DNA of 64,000 nt. It comes from JAVBOW01 sp031550125. GTDB taxonomy: Bacteria > Bacteroidota > Bacteroidia > Bacteroidales > Rikenellaceae. This document shows, piece after piece, positions 7,511-15,839 of the stretch. Position numbers and translations under genes: made by a program. Below the pieces are notes generated by a model that saw only the letters and a program-made list of their open reading frames with translations, did not search any database and had not been told where the DNA came from. The DNA lies in contig JAVBOW010000023.1 of the NCBI GenBank assembly GCA_031550125.1, positions 1-64,000 of the forward strand, in the 5' to 3' direction. Within the stretch, counting starts at the first letter, position 1, and each line of letters begins with the position of its first letter.

Positions 7511-8884
7511 CTATTTTACGAGTTGTTCCTCTATCTCTTCAAGCGTGCGGTTTTTTGTTTCCGGCACGAATCTTTGTACGAAAAGCCATCCTGCGACGCA
7601 TATAACGCCGTAGATCAAGAATGTCCCCGCCGCCCCCAACGCTCCGTTAAGCAACGGGAAAGTGTAGGTCAATACGAAACAGGCCGCCCATAGCGCAAAC
7701 GTAGCTACGCCCATTGCCGCTCCGCGTACGGCATTCGGGAATATTTCTGAAATGACCACCCACATCACTGGGGCGAGCGAAACCGCATAGCACGCCAGGG
7801 CCGCCACAACCAACACCATCATAGGAGTACCGGTAACCCCGAACAGGTAGCATATCCCCAACGCGATGAAGGAGACGGCCAGACCCGCCGAACCCGCCAA
7901 CAGTAAAGTACGCCGCCCGAGACGGTCGACCGTAAATATCGCCACGCACGTAAAAACCAGGTTGGTCACGCCCGTAATAACTATATTGAGAAGCATCTGC
8001 GATATATCATACCCCGCCGCCGAAAAAATCTCCTGCGCGTAGTTGAAGATGACGTTTATACCGCACCATTGCTGGAATACGGCCAGCACCACCCCAATGG
8101 TAAGCACTCTGCGCATAGAGGGGGAGAACAGTTTTTGCAGCCCGCCCGAAGGTTTCGCCCCGCCATCGTTCGCCACGGCTACGGCAGCATAATTTTCGCC
8201 GCCTATTTTTTCGAGTATTTTGCGGGCGCGGGACTCATATCCACGGACCGCCAACCAGCGCGGACTTTCCGGAATGGCGAAAAGCAGTCCCAGAAAAAGC
8301 GCCGCAGGTATGCCGTTGGCCCAGAACATCCATCTCCATCCGTGCATGCCGTTCCACGATGCGGCTATAATTTCCTGCGTAGATCCGGCCGGCACAGGTT
8401 CGGCTATCTGCCAGTTGGCTATCTGCGCCGCGAGTACGCCAAGCACTATCGTCAGTTGATTGAAAGATACGAGCCGTCCGCGTATGGCCGCCGGGGCCAC
8501 CTCGGCTATATACATAGGCGACAGGTTGGAAACGATGCCTATGGCCACGCCTCCCAATATCCGCCATAGCACGAAACTCGAAGGCGTCCCCGACATTCCC
8601 GTCCCGGCGGTCGAGACGATGAAAACCACGGCCGAAAGCAGAAATATCTTGCGCCGCCCGAAACGGTCGCTGAAATACCCGGCGACCAGTGCGCCCGCCA
8701 AGCACCCCACCAGGGCGCTGCTCATGAGCCATCCCTGCCTCGCAGCGTCGGCCCCGATACCGAAATATGCTTCGTAAAAGGGCTTGGCCCCTCCGATCAC
8801 CACCCAGTCGTAGCCGAACAGGAATCCCCCCAGCGCCGAGACGAGCGAAATAAATACGACGTACTTCAGATTTACTTTCTGCAT
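7511..8884 (-). CDS. MFS sugar porter (XylE/GLUT-type)
   Basis: A 457-residue inner-membrane transporter with about 12 hydrophobic segments. Sugar-porter signatures are present: FGYDWVVIGGA in helix 1, DRFGRRK after helix 2, PESPRWL before the central loop, DRLGRRTLL after helix 8 and PETKNRTLEEIE at the C-terminus. Members move monosaccharides, usually with protons. The gene sits between a UroD-family gene (13-base gap) and the GH2 gene (16-base gap), in one transcription unit. A likely role, by inference, is to carry the sugar or methyl sugar freed by the exported glycosidases to the cytoplasmic demethylases. ATG at 8884 is the natural start, immediately before the first membrane segment. 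Confidence 0.92.
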   Translation of the reverse strand: MQKVNLKYVVFISLVSALGGFLFGYDWVVIGGAKPFYEAYFGIGADAARQGWLMSSALVGCLAGALVAGYFSDRFGRRKIFLLSAVVFIVSTAGTGMSGTPSSFVLWRILGGVAIGIVSNLSPMYIAEVAPAAIRGRLVSFNQLTIVLGVLAAQIANWQIAEPVPAGSTQEIIAASWNGMHGWRWMFWANGIPAALFLGLLFAIPESPRWLAVRGYESRARKILEKIGGENYAAVAVANDGGAKPSGGLQKLFSPSMRRVLTIGVVLAVFQQWCGINVIFNYAQEIFSAAGYDISQMLLNIVITGVTNLVFTCVAIFTVDRLGRRTLLLAGSAGLAVSFIALGICYLFGVTGTPMMVLVVAALACYAVSLAPVMWVVISEIFPNAVRGAAMGVATFALWAACFVLTYTFPLLNGALGAAGTFLIYGVICVAGWLFVQRFVPETKNRTLEEIEEQLVK

Positions 8885-8897
8885 AATGAGCGTATTT

Positions 8898-10157
8898 TTA
8901 TAAGTTACGCAGGCGGTTTAGCGTATCTATCATCGCCACAACGTTTTCCACCGGCACATTGGCCTGTATGTTGTGTACGGAATTGAAAACGAACCCTCCG
9001 CCCGGGTTAAATATACGAACTTGTTGCTCGACATGGCGCGCCACCTGCTCCGGAGTGCCGAAAGGCAGTACCTGCTGGGTGTCGACGCCGCCGCCCCAAA
9101 AGACAAGTTTATCCCCGAAACGCTCTTTGAGCATATCCGGATCCATTCCTCGACTATTGATCTGGACCGGGTTGAAGATATCGAATCCCGCCGCGATAAG
9201 GTTGGGCAGCAGTGGGACCATCGACCCGCACGAATGCTTGAATACTTTCCATGTGGTGTTGGCGTGTATCCATTCGTTGAAGCGCCGGTAGTATGGGGCC
9301 CATAGCCCGTCGAAAGTTTCAGGGCTGCAAAACTGCGAATCCTGCGAGCCGAAATCGGTGCCGCAGACATACAGTACGTCTATCTTATCCCCGACCCGCT
9401 CCCAAAGCCTGCGGTGGTTCTCTATGGCTATGTCTATCTGGCGGTCGAATACCTCGCGTATATAGTCGGGACGCATCAGCGTGGACATATACCATTCCGC
9501 CACGCTGCGTATTCCCCTGGGATGCGATAGCTGCACCCCCGGGATCATGGCCACGTCTCCGAGCGCCGCGCCGCCGAAAGAGGCGACCACGGCGCGTCCG
9601 GTAGCTGCGGCTTTCTCCACGCGGGTGGCGAACAGGTCGAGATCGGCCTGCGCTATGCTGCCGAACTCTTCGAGGTTGTCGTCTGGCGTCAGGGTCGCGT
9701 CGTCCACTTCCGTGACGCGTTCTATGGCGTTGAAGAAATAACACTCTTCAGGCAACACCGCGCTTGGGGCGAGTTCTCTGTCACCATGCGGATATACCCA
9801 TATATTGCCCGCGCCGTCCGGAGTAAAGTCTATATTATCGGAAATAATAACCTCTTGCCCCCACGGGGTGCGCTGTACGTGGGTCCGGGTGGCGTCGTTG
9901 CCAAACATGTCGTACCGTCCGAAAACATGCTCGCAATCCACGTGCATGATAGCTTTAAGCTCTTCGTCCACGAGTCCCAGCATCTGGAACGGCTCTATTA
10001 TCTCTACGGGACGTTTCTCAAGCCCGTAGTATTCGCGCAGGCCCGCTATGATCTTGCAGTGCAGGCCGGTGACTGTCGTGGCGCCGAAATCGACGGCGAC
10101 CCGGTCCGGTTCGCCGTGCGAGAGCGTTGTGTTTACCCTTTGTTTAGATGTCGTCAT
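8898..10157 (-). CDS. UroD-family methyltransferase, long form, candidate substrate demethylase (MT1)
   Basis: A 419-residue uroporphyrinogen-decarboxylase-superfamily protein, longer than the other two here. It has the pair His308-x-Cys310 in KHSCGSM, followed by FNPVQINSRGMDP and a GGGVDTQQVLPFGTPEQV segment. At the place of the third zinc ligand it has FNSVHNIQ (391-398) with no Cys. This matches the branch commonly annotated as uroporphyrinogen decarboxylase family protein beside corrinoid proteins, not haem-pathway HemE. ATG at 10157 lies two bases after the stop of the GH42-like gene; a longer in-frame start inside that gene is less likely. With gaps of 2 and 13 bases on either side it belongs to the operon. 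The methylated substrate is unknown. Confidence 0.84.
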   Translation of the reverse strand: MTTSKQRVNTTLSHGEPDRVAVDFGATTVTGLHCKIIAGLREYYGLEKRPVEIIEPFQMLGLVDEELKAIMHVDCEHVFGRYDMFGNDATRTHVQRTPWGQEVIISDNIDFTPDGAGNIWVYPHGDRELAPSAVLPEECYFFNAIERVTEVDDATLTPDDNLEEFGSIAQADLDLFATRVEKAAATGRAVVASFGGAALGDVAMIPGVQLSHPRGIRSVAEWYMSTLMRPDYIREVFDRQIDIAIENHRRLWERVGDKIDVLYVCGTDFGSQDSQFCSPETFDGLWAPYYRRFNEWIHANTTWKVFKHSCGSMVPLLPNLIAAGFDIFNPVQINSRGMDPDMLKERFGDKLVFWGGGVDTQQVLPFGTPEQVARHVEQQVRIFNPGGGFVFNSVHNIQANVPVENVVAMIDTLNRLRNL

Positions 10158-10159
10158 AT

Positions 10160-12238
10160 TTATCTCTTTTCTTCTATAATGCAAAGATCCCATGCAGGGA
10201 TTTCGATCGTTTCTCCCCTGTTCACCTCACGCGATGAGAATAGCTCGGAGCCCGTCGGAAAACCGTAAGTGAATGTTGCGGGGGAGGCCGAGTAGTTCAT
10301 GGCGAAATGTACGCGGCGGCCGCGTTCGTTGCTGCCGCTGCGTACTATTACCGGGAAAACAGTTGCGCCCGCAGGACGCCGCACTCCGGCCAGCGCGCAG
10401 GTACGCTCCAGCAATTCGCGCGTAAGCGCCACTGTGGGGTTGCCCGCCACGTAAGTCACCGCCCCGCGGCCGCTGCGGTTGTGGGTTATGGCGGCGTATC
10501 GGCCCCAATACGGACTGTCGTAAGAGGCCCACGTCTCGGCCCCCTCGGGAATAAGCAGCTCGGCCCATGAGTCGAAACTGAGCGAATCGCCGCGCGTGGC
10601 AAGCACGTCGCTTTTCAATCCGATACGTTCCACCGAACTGAATTGCTGGTAGGAAGCGCCAACGCGCGCACGGAACGGGGCCGGCTGGCGAATGGCGTGC
10701 GCTGTTACATTTTCGTCGGTAAAACCGCTTCGGAAAGTGTACAGCACATGACCGCCAGACTCCACGAACGCGTTCAACCTGTCTGTCTCCTCCTGCGAGG
10801 CGCTGTAAAGCAGCGGCACCACGATAAGTTTATATCGGGAAAGATCCGTTTTAGTATGATCCAGAAAATCGCACTCCACGTTCATGCGGTAGAGTTCGTT
10901 GTAGAATTTAAGCAGTACGTTGTTATAATCGGTCTTATCCGTGATGGCGTAATGGTTCGATGCGGTGAGCGATTCGTTGCTGAAATAAATGGCCACGACA
11001 TTATCTTTCTTCAGGTTGTACAGGGCGGGGGAGAGGCGGTCGAATTCCGAGGCTATGCGCGTTGCCTCTCGAGTGGCCTCGTTTTCCTCCAGATCGTGCG
11101 CAAGCAATCCCTTGCAGTACATCTCCGGACTGTTGTGTATCGAGTGCCACGGCCAGTATGCGACCATGTTCGCACCCGAGGCTATATGGCTGAATGCCTG
11201 CAGGCGTAATTGCCCAGGCCATGTAAGCTGATAATAAATGTTCTGGGCGCTGGCCTCCATCACAAAATAATTGGTTCCCTTGTTGCTTCGCGACAGATCT
11301 CCAAGCATGGCGATCATCATTCCGTCGAGGCCCGACTGTACCGGATGATAAATATCGATACCGCATATGTCGAGGGCGGCCGAGGCTTCGAAATGGTCCA
11401 CCTTCGAATTTATTCCGTGGCTCAGGCCGCGCCAGTCGCCGTCGAAATTCTGTATTATGAACTGGTCTGGACGCTTAAGTTCCCGCACTATGCCCGCCTG
11501 CCAAGCCAGGAAATCGGTGACCAGCTTGCGCTGGAACTTCTCGAAAGCGCAAATCAAGCCCGGACTTACGGCCCCGATGGTGGAAGGCATATCTTCCCAC
11601 GCGTTTACCGAATTACTCCAATGGTGCAGGCCGAAAGCGCGATTCATCTGTTCCGGCGTGGCGAAACGACGTTTCATCTCCGCAAGGAATTGCGATTGGA
11701 CGTTGTCGTTCCAGTTGTCATACTGCTTGGTTTCATTGTCGAGTTGATAACCTATCACGGCGGGATGGTTCACCGTCGCCTCCACGATCTTGCGGATAAC
11801 CCGTTCGGCATAGCGGCGGTATATGGGGTGGGTTATGTCCATATTTTGACGGGAACCGTACCGGAATTTATTCCAATAGTTCTCTCCCAACACCTCGGGA
11901 TATTTGCACGCCAGCCATGTAGGTATGGCATAGGTGGGGGTGCCTATGATCACCCTGATGCCCGCACGATGGAATTCATCCAGGCAACGAATCAGATAAT
12001 CGGTATTGAAAACGCCGTCCTGCGGTTCAAAATAGCCCCATGTACTCTCACCCATGCGTACCACATTCAATCCTGTACGCCTGATCATCTCTACGTCCTG
12101 CGCAAGCCTGTCGCAAGGCATATACTCGTAGTAGTAGGAAACCCCGTAAAGCAACTTTTTGTTAGCTTCGAGAAAAGTAGCCGCCGGACAGGACAGGACG
12201 AGCAGTGAAAGAGTGAGCAGTAAGGAGTAGCGTTTCAT
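10160..12238 (-). CDS. Exported GH42-like beta-galactosidase-type hydrolase
   Basis: A 692-residue protein, first gene of the operon. The N-terminus is a signal peptide ending LLVLSC (Cys17), so it may be a lipoprotein. The GH42 (A4) barrel is clear: YGVSYYYEY, QDVEMIRRTGLNVVRMGES, GTPTYAIPTWLACKYPEVL, and YQLDNET with acid/base Glu169. The nucleophile candidate is Glu328 in YFVMEAS. Residues from about 440 form the trimerisation-like domain and a C-terminal beta domain. Typical GH42 enzymes remove beta-linked galactose; other A4-like activities, including arabinopyranosidase, cannot be excluded. ATG at 12238 was chosen because it starts the signal peptide; an upstream start would add 16 charged residues. 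Confidence 0.88.
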   Translation of the reverse strand: MKRYSLLLTLSLLVLSCPAATFLEANKKLLYGVSYYYEYMPCDRLAQDVEMIRRTGLNVVRMGESTWGYFEPQDGVFNTDYLIRCLDEFHRAGIRVIIGTPTYAIPTWLACKYPEVLGENYWNKFRYGSRQNMDITHPIYRRYAERVIRKIVEATVNHPAVIGYQLDNETKQYDNWNDNVQSQFLAEMKRRFATPEQMNRAFGLHHWSNSVNAWEDMPSTIGAVSPGLICAFEKFQRKLVTDFLAWQAGIVRELKRPDQFIIQNFDGDWRGLSHGINSKVDHFEASAALDICGIDIYHPVQSGLDGMMIAMLGDLSRSNKGTNYFVMEASAQNIYYQLTWPGQLRLQAFSHIASGANMVAYWPWHSIHNSPEMYCKGLLAHDLEENEATREATRIASEFDRLSPALYNLKKDNVVAIYFSNESLTASNHYAITDKTDYNNVLLKFYNELYRMNVECDFLDHTKTDLSRYKLIVVPLLYSASQEETDRLNAFVESGGHVLYTFRSGFTDENVTAHAIRQPAPFRARVGASYQQFSSVERIGLKSDVLATRGDSLSFDSWAELLIPEGAETWASYDSPYWGRYAAITHNRSGRGAVTYVAGNPTVALTRELLERTCALAGVRRPAGATVFPVIVRSGSNERGRRVHFAMNYSASPATFTYGFPTGSELFSSREVNRGETIEIPAWDLCIIEEKR

Positions 12239-12273
12239 GCAGGATGATTTTTTCCGCTGTGTTTCAGCCAAGA

Positions 12274-12281
12274 CAAAAGTA
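12274..12281 (-). promoter_or_regulatory. Putative -7 element of the six-gene methyltransferase/glycosidase operon
   Basis: Read on the minus strand, TACTTTTG at 12281-12274 matches TAnnTTTG and lies 35 bases before the ATG at 12238. The preceding two bases make CCTACTTTTG, identical to the corrinoid-gene promoter at 1156-1165. No clear -33 element. Confidence 0.5.
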
Positions 12282-12482
12282 GGCAAAGCCTGGGCGCTTT
12301 AAAATAGAAATTAGTTGTAATAATGATGGATGATAATTGCATCAAAGGCAGGTTTTGAATGGGCGGCGCGATGCGTGACGACAGATAATACGCTCACATA
12401 ACGCAAATTAAACAATATGCGCCAACGCGTAGATCGTAGGCGGATGTATTATCCGGGCATCCGGGAGAATGTTCATTATACC

Positions 12483-12490
12483 TATATTTG
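12483..12490 (+). promoter_or_regulatory. Putative -7 element of the GH97 gene
   Basis: TATATTTG matches TAnnTTTG, 33 bases before the ATG at 12524. Together with the minus-strand element at 12274-12281 it marks the 285-base gap as a divergent promoter region. Nothing else recognisable was seen in the gap. Confidence 0.5.
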
Positions 12491-12523
12491 CAATAAAAAC
12501 ACCCCTACGCCAAAAAACAAGGT

Positions 12524-14503
12524 ATGAGACGACTTTTCGCAACCCTGCTGTGCTTAACCGCAACCGGCGAGATCAGCGCGGCATCCCCTAAATTCCATGT
12601 TTCCTCTCCCGACGGACGCATATTCGCGGAAATCATCCAAAGCAATCCGTTGCGTTACAACGTCATTTGCGATGGACATACGGTACTGAGCGGTTGCGCC
12701 GTAGACATGTTCATCGAAGGCCGCCCTTCGCTGGGAGAGAGTACGCGGGCCATGTCTGCCACCAGGCGGAGTTTGAATAACTCGTACGACGTTCCTTTGC
12801 CTGAAAAGAGACGCCGGGTTACAGACCGGTGCAACGAACTGACGGTTAAGTTACAAAATTCTTATAGCGTGATTTTCAGGGCCTACGACGACGGGATCGC
12901 CTATCGCATACAGACCGGAATACGAGATTCTGTTACGGTTACCGGCGAATTAGCCAGGATAGATTTTGCGACCGGAACCACCGCATGGTTTCCGCGGATA
13001 ACGCAACGGCCGGACGCCGACATCTTCCATACGGCTTTCGAAGAGGATTACCTGACGGTGCGGACCGACACGCTTTCGGCGTCGGACATGGCCTACCTTC
13101 CCGTACTGGCCGCGCCGGACGGATGCCCCAAGGTGGGCATCGTTGAGTCCGATCTGGAGGACTATCCGGGAATGTTCCTTCGCGGATGCGGAGCCAACGC
13201 GCTTGAGGCGGTGTTCGCACCTTATCCCATCGAGGAAACGCTCGCTCCGGGGGAATATCCGGACAGAGTGGTTACCCGGCGCGCACCATATATCGCCCGT
13301 ACCGCGGGTACGCGAGCTTTCCCGTGGCGCATAATGATCATTGCGAGAGACGATCGTGAGCTTCCCTCGTCGGACATAGCGTGGCGGCTTGCCTCTCCGT
13401 CGCGTCTTGGGGATACCTCATGGTTGCGGCCAATAAAAGGCACCGACGAGTGGATCCCCGGCATAAACCTTTTCGGGGTGCCGTTTCGCGCCGGCATAAA
13501 CACGGAGACATATTTATTTTACATAGACTTCGCCAAGCGGCACGGCTTCAGCCACATCATGATGGATGCCGGATGGAGCAGCGTCACCGATCCCCTGTCG
13601 GTAATTCCGGAGATCGATATGGCCCGCATTACCGAATATGCGCGCCGGAACGATATAGGTATTTGCCTGTGGACGCTGGCTTATGCCCTGGATAGCAATA
13701 CGGAAGAGATACTGTCGCAGTTCAGGCGCTGGGGGGTGCGTTGTATAATGACCGATTTCATCAATCGCGACGACCAACAGGCGGTGCGTTTCGTCCACCG
13801 CACCGCGGAAGCATGCGCAAAGCATGGCATACAGGTCATGTTCCATGGAGTGTTTCCCGGCAAAGGTTTCGACCGCACATGGCCGAATGCGACCGGACGT
13901 GAGGGCGTGCTGGGCGCCGAATATAATATATGGTCGTCCCGGGCTAACCCGGACCACGACCTTCTGCTGCCTTTTACACGCATGCTGGCCGGAGCCATGG
14001 ATTACGAACCAGGGTTGCTCAACAATGCCACGAGCAAGGGATTTCGCGAAATTCCGGAAATGGTTATGAGCCAGGGTACGCGCTGCCATCAACTGGCCAT
14101 GTTTGCGGTGTATGACAGTCCTGTGCAAATTTTTTCGGGCAATCCTTCGCAAGCCGCAACCGAGGAGCGGTTCACTAAATTTCTCGCGGCCGTACCCACC
14201 ACATGGGATCAAACCGTTATCGTCGACGCCCGGGTGGGGCGATATATAGTAACCGCCCGCAAAAAAGGAGAGGAGTGGTACATCGCCGGGATGAACTGCT
14301 GGCAGCCGCATGATTACGCCTTCCGGCTCGATTTTCTCGCTCCGGGCAACTATAAGGCCGTCATGTGCCGCGACGGGATCAACGCCGACCGTTACGCCGC
14401 AGACTACGTTTTCGAAACCTTGGACGTCTCTCCGGAAGATACCGTCTCCGTCCACGGCGCTCCAGGCGGAGGCTTCCTGATGAGATTGGTAAAACAGGAT
14501 TGA
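12524..14503 (+). CDS. Exported GH97 glycosidase, retaining (alpha-galactosidase-like) subtype
   Basis: A 659-residue protein with a signal peptide (1-20, ISAA|SP). The GH97 N-terminal beta-sandwich (about 22-290) is followed by the barrel. The barrel shows MMDAGW (346-351), GVRCIMTDFINRDDQ (404-418) and HGVFPGKGFDRTWPN (441-455), then REGVLGAEYN. In GH97 the retaining, alpha-galactosidase-like branch uses an Asp nucleophile at the position of Asp411, whereas the inverting SusB-like branch uses Glu. This protein therefore belongs to the retaining type, with Glu460 or Glu466 as likely acid/base. A calcium site is usual in the family. The gene diverges from the methyltransferase operon, and activity on alpha-galactosides would fit the GH42-like neighbour. 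The precise substrate is inference. Confidence 0.88.
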   Translation: MRRLFATLLCLTATGEISAASPKFHVSSPDGRIFAEIIQSNPLRYNVICDGHTVLSGCAVDMFIEGRPSLGESTRAMSATRRSLNNSYDVPLPEKRRRVTDRCNELTVKLQNSYSVIFRAYDDGIAYRIQTGIRDSVTVTGELARIDFATGTTAWFPRITQRPDADIFHTAFEEDYLTVRTDTLSASDMAYLPVLAAPDGCPKVGIVESDLEDYPGMFLRGCGANALEAVFAPYPIEETLAPGEYPDRVVTRRAPYIARTAGTRAFPWRIMIIARDDRELPSSDIAWRLASPSRLGDTSWLRPIKGTDEWIPGINLFGVPFRAGINTETYLFYIDFAKRHGFSHIMMDAGWSSVTDPLSVIPEIDMARITEYARRNDIGICLWTLAYALDSNTEEILSQFRRWGVRCIMTDFINRDDQQAVRFVHRTAEACAKHGIQVMFHGVFPGKGFDRTWPNATGREGVLGAEYNIWSSRANPDHDLLLPFTRMLAGAMDYEPGLLNNATSKGFREIPEMVMSQGTRCHQLAMFAVYDSPVQIFSGNPSQAATEERFTKFLAAVPTTWDQTVIVDARVGRYIVTARKKGEEWYIAGMNCWQPHDYAFRLDFLAPGNYKAVMCRDGINADRYAADYVFETLDVSPEDTVSVHGAPGGGFLMRLVKQD

Positions 14504-14528
14504 TTGGGTTCTGTTCGAAAAAACACAC

Positions 14529-14600
14529 TGGCGTTCAGATGCGCGTCGCAAGAAAGCGCTGCGCCTTGCGATAACGACGCCGCGTATAGCGTGCGTCAGA
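14529..14600 (+). repeat. Dispersed intergenic repeat, copy A
   Basis: It shares TGGCGTT(C/A)AGATGCGCG, CTT(G/A)CG(A/G)TAACGACGC and T(A/G)GCGTGCG blocks, in order and on the same strand, with a shorter copy at 20245-20306. Copy A contains a partly self-complementary segment (GCGTCGCAAG against CTTGCGATAACGACGC). It lies between the GH97 gene and tRNA-Leu. No protein is encoded. Confidence 0.55.
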
Positions 14601-14732
14601 TTTCATCTCAAAAAATGTTGGTATTTTTTCTTGAAAAAGTTTAATCTTTTACTGCACAAACATAGGAAAAGTGTGCTTTTTGTGCAAGTAATTGTGCGGA
14701 AATATTTTCATCCGATAAGACTTATAATGAAA

Positions 14733-14759
14733 ATAACCCACTGGATTGCAGTGGGTTAT
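14733..14759 (-). terminator. Intrinsic terminator downstream of tRNA-Leu
   Basis: An 11-base perfect stem (14733-14743 with 14749-14759), loop GATTG, followed on the minus strand by a T-rich run. It begins five bases after the tRNA 3' end. Confidence 0.75.
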
Positions 14760-14763
14760 CTTG

Positions 14764-14849
14764 TACTCGGAGCGGGAATCGAACCCGCACGACCGTTGCT
14801 GGTCACAGGATTTTAAGTCCGGCGTGTCTACCTATTCCACCATCCGAGC
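14764..14849 (-). tRNA. tRNA-Leu (anticodon UAA)
   Basis: An 86-base tRNA with a seven-pair acceptor stem (GCTCGGA with TCCGAGT) and discriminator A. The anticodon loop ACTTAAAAT has anticodon TAA. A long variable arm, typical of leucine tRNA, and a standard GGTTCGATTCC T-loop region are present. CCA is not encoded. A possible promoter TACATTTG lies at 14910-14903 on the same strand. Confidence 0.93.
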
Positions 14850-14902
14850 TTTTGCCGAAAAAAAGTCAAAACCTCGAAGGTCCGTTTTTCCGGAAGCAGA
14901 TG

Positions 14903-14910
14903 CAAATGTA
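14903..14910 (-). promoter_or_regulatory. Possible -7 element for tRNA-Leu
   Basis: TACATTTG on the minus strand fits TAnnTTTG, 53 bases upstream of the mature tRNA 5' end. The distance implies a 5' leader, so this is tentative. Confidence 0.35.
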
Positions 14911-14921
14911 GGCTTTTTTTA

Positions 14922-15839
14922 TCATTCCGCAATCGGCGCGGCCAAAAACTTTGCGGCCATGGCGATGGCTTCGTCTGTCTCGCCGGCAGCGAACCAGTTG
15001 ATGGTCTTATCTTTGGAAAACCATGTCATCTGGCGTTTGGCGTAGCGTCGGGAGTTTTGTTTTATCAGCGCCACGGCCGTTTCACGACTTATCTTGCCGT
15101 CGAAACAATCGAAGAACTCGCGATAGCCGACCGTTTGGAGCGAATTAAAGCCGCGGTAGAGATAAAGCGCGCGGGCCTCCGACTCAAGTCCGTCGCGCAG
15201 CATGGCGTCCACCCTGCCGTCTATGCGTGCGTACAACTCCGCGCGAGGCATCGTTATCCCTATTTTCAGCATCTCGAAATCGCGGCTGCGGCTGCTACCG
15301 CTGCGCAGGGAGGAGAAAGGCTTGCCGCTTTTCAGGCACACCTCTATGGCGCGTATGACCCTCCGGGGATTAGCCCTGTCCACGGCAGCGTAATATTCCG
15401 GATCGAGGGCCTGCAACTGCGTCAACAGCGGGGCTGGGCCTTCGCTGCGCCATTTCTCCTCGAGCCGCAGGCGCAATTCGGGATCGGCGTCGGGCAACGC
15501 GTCCATTCCCTCGCAGAGGGCGTTTATATAGAGGCCGGAACCGCCTGCGACTATCGCCGCGCCGTGTCTGGCGAACAGTCCGGCAAGTATATCCAGCGCT
15601 TCGCGTTCGTAATCTCCGGCGGTGTAGTCGTCGGCAATGTCGCGGCAGGCTATAAGGTGATGCTCCGCCACGGCAAGTTCCTCAGGGGCAGGCTGCGCCG
15701 TACCTATGGCCATGCCGCGGAAAACCTGCCGCGAATCGGCCGAAACCACAGGCAGGCCGAAACGCCGGGCCATAAGAACGGCCAGCGCCGTCTTACCCGA
15801 GCCTGTGGGACCTGCTATTATTATGAGTTTCGGACGCAC
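14922..15839 (-). CDS. miaA: tRNA dimethylallyltransferase
   Basis: A 305-residue enzyme that transfers a dimethylallyl group to N6 of A37 in tRNAs reading UNN codons. It shows the P-loop GPTGSGKT near residue 10, the SADSRQVF substrate motif, the FASAG-like TAGDYEREA, and AGGSGLYINAL. The RRVIRAIEV helix and the C-terminal SRRYAKRQMTWF tRNA-binding segment follow. The start is GTG at 15839, which overlaps the TAG stop of the preceding gene (TAGTG). An ATG far upstream would add an arginine-rich extension read through the neighbouring gene and is rejected. Length is normal for the family. It is the last gene of a three-gene minus-strand unit. Confidence 0.95.
   Translation of the reverse strand: MRPKLIIIAGPTGSGKTALAVLMARRFGLPVVSADSRQVFRGMAIGTAQPAPEELAVAEHHLIACRDIADDYTAGDYEREALDILAGLFARHGAAIVAGGSGLYINALCEGMDALPDADPELRLRLEEKWRSEGPAPLLTQLQALDPEYYAAVDRANPRRVIRAIEVCLKSGKPFSSLRSGSSRSRDFEMLKIGITMPRAELYARIDGRVDAMLRDGLESEARALYLYRGFNSLQTVGYREFFDCFDGKISRETAVALIKQNSRRYAKRQMTWFSKDKTINWFAAGETDEAIAMAAKFLAAPIAE

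Noticed and set aside
2655..10157. Calling the three UroD-family genes haem-pathway uroporphyrinogen decarboxylase (hemE)
   Set aside because: They carry the HxC metal motif of corrinoid methyltransferases, one has the full MtaA zinc site, and the cluster contains a corrinoid protein and no other haem gene.
1072..12402. Shared octamer CACATAAC at 1072-1079 and 12395-12402 as an AraC site
   Set aside because: Only eight bases with unlike flanks and unlike distances to promoters; chance is a sufficient explanation.
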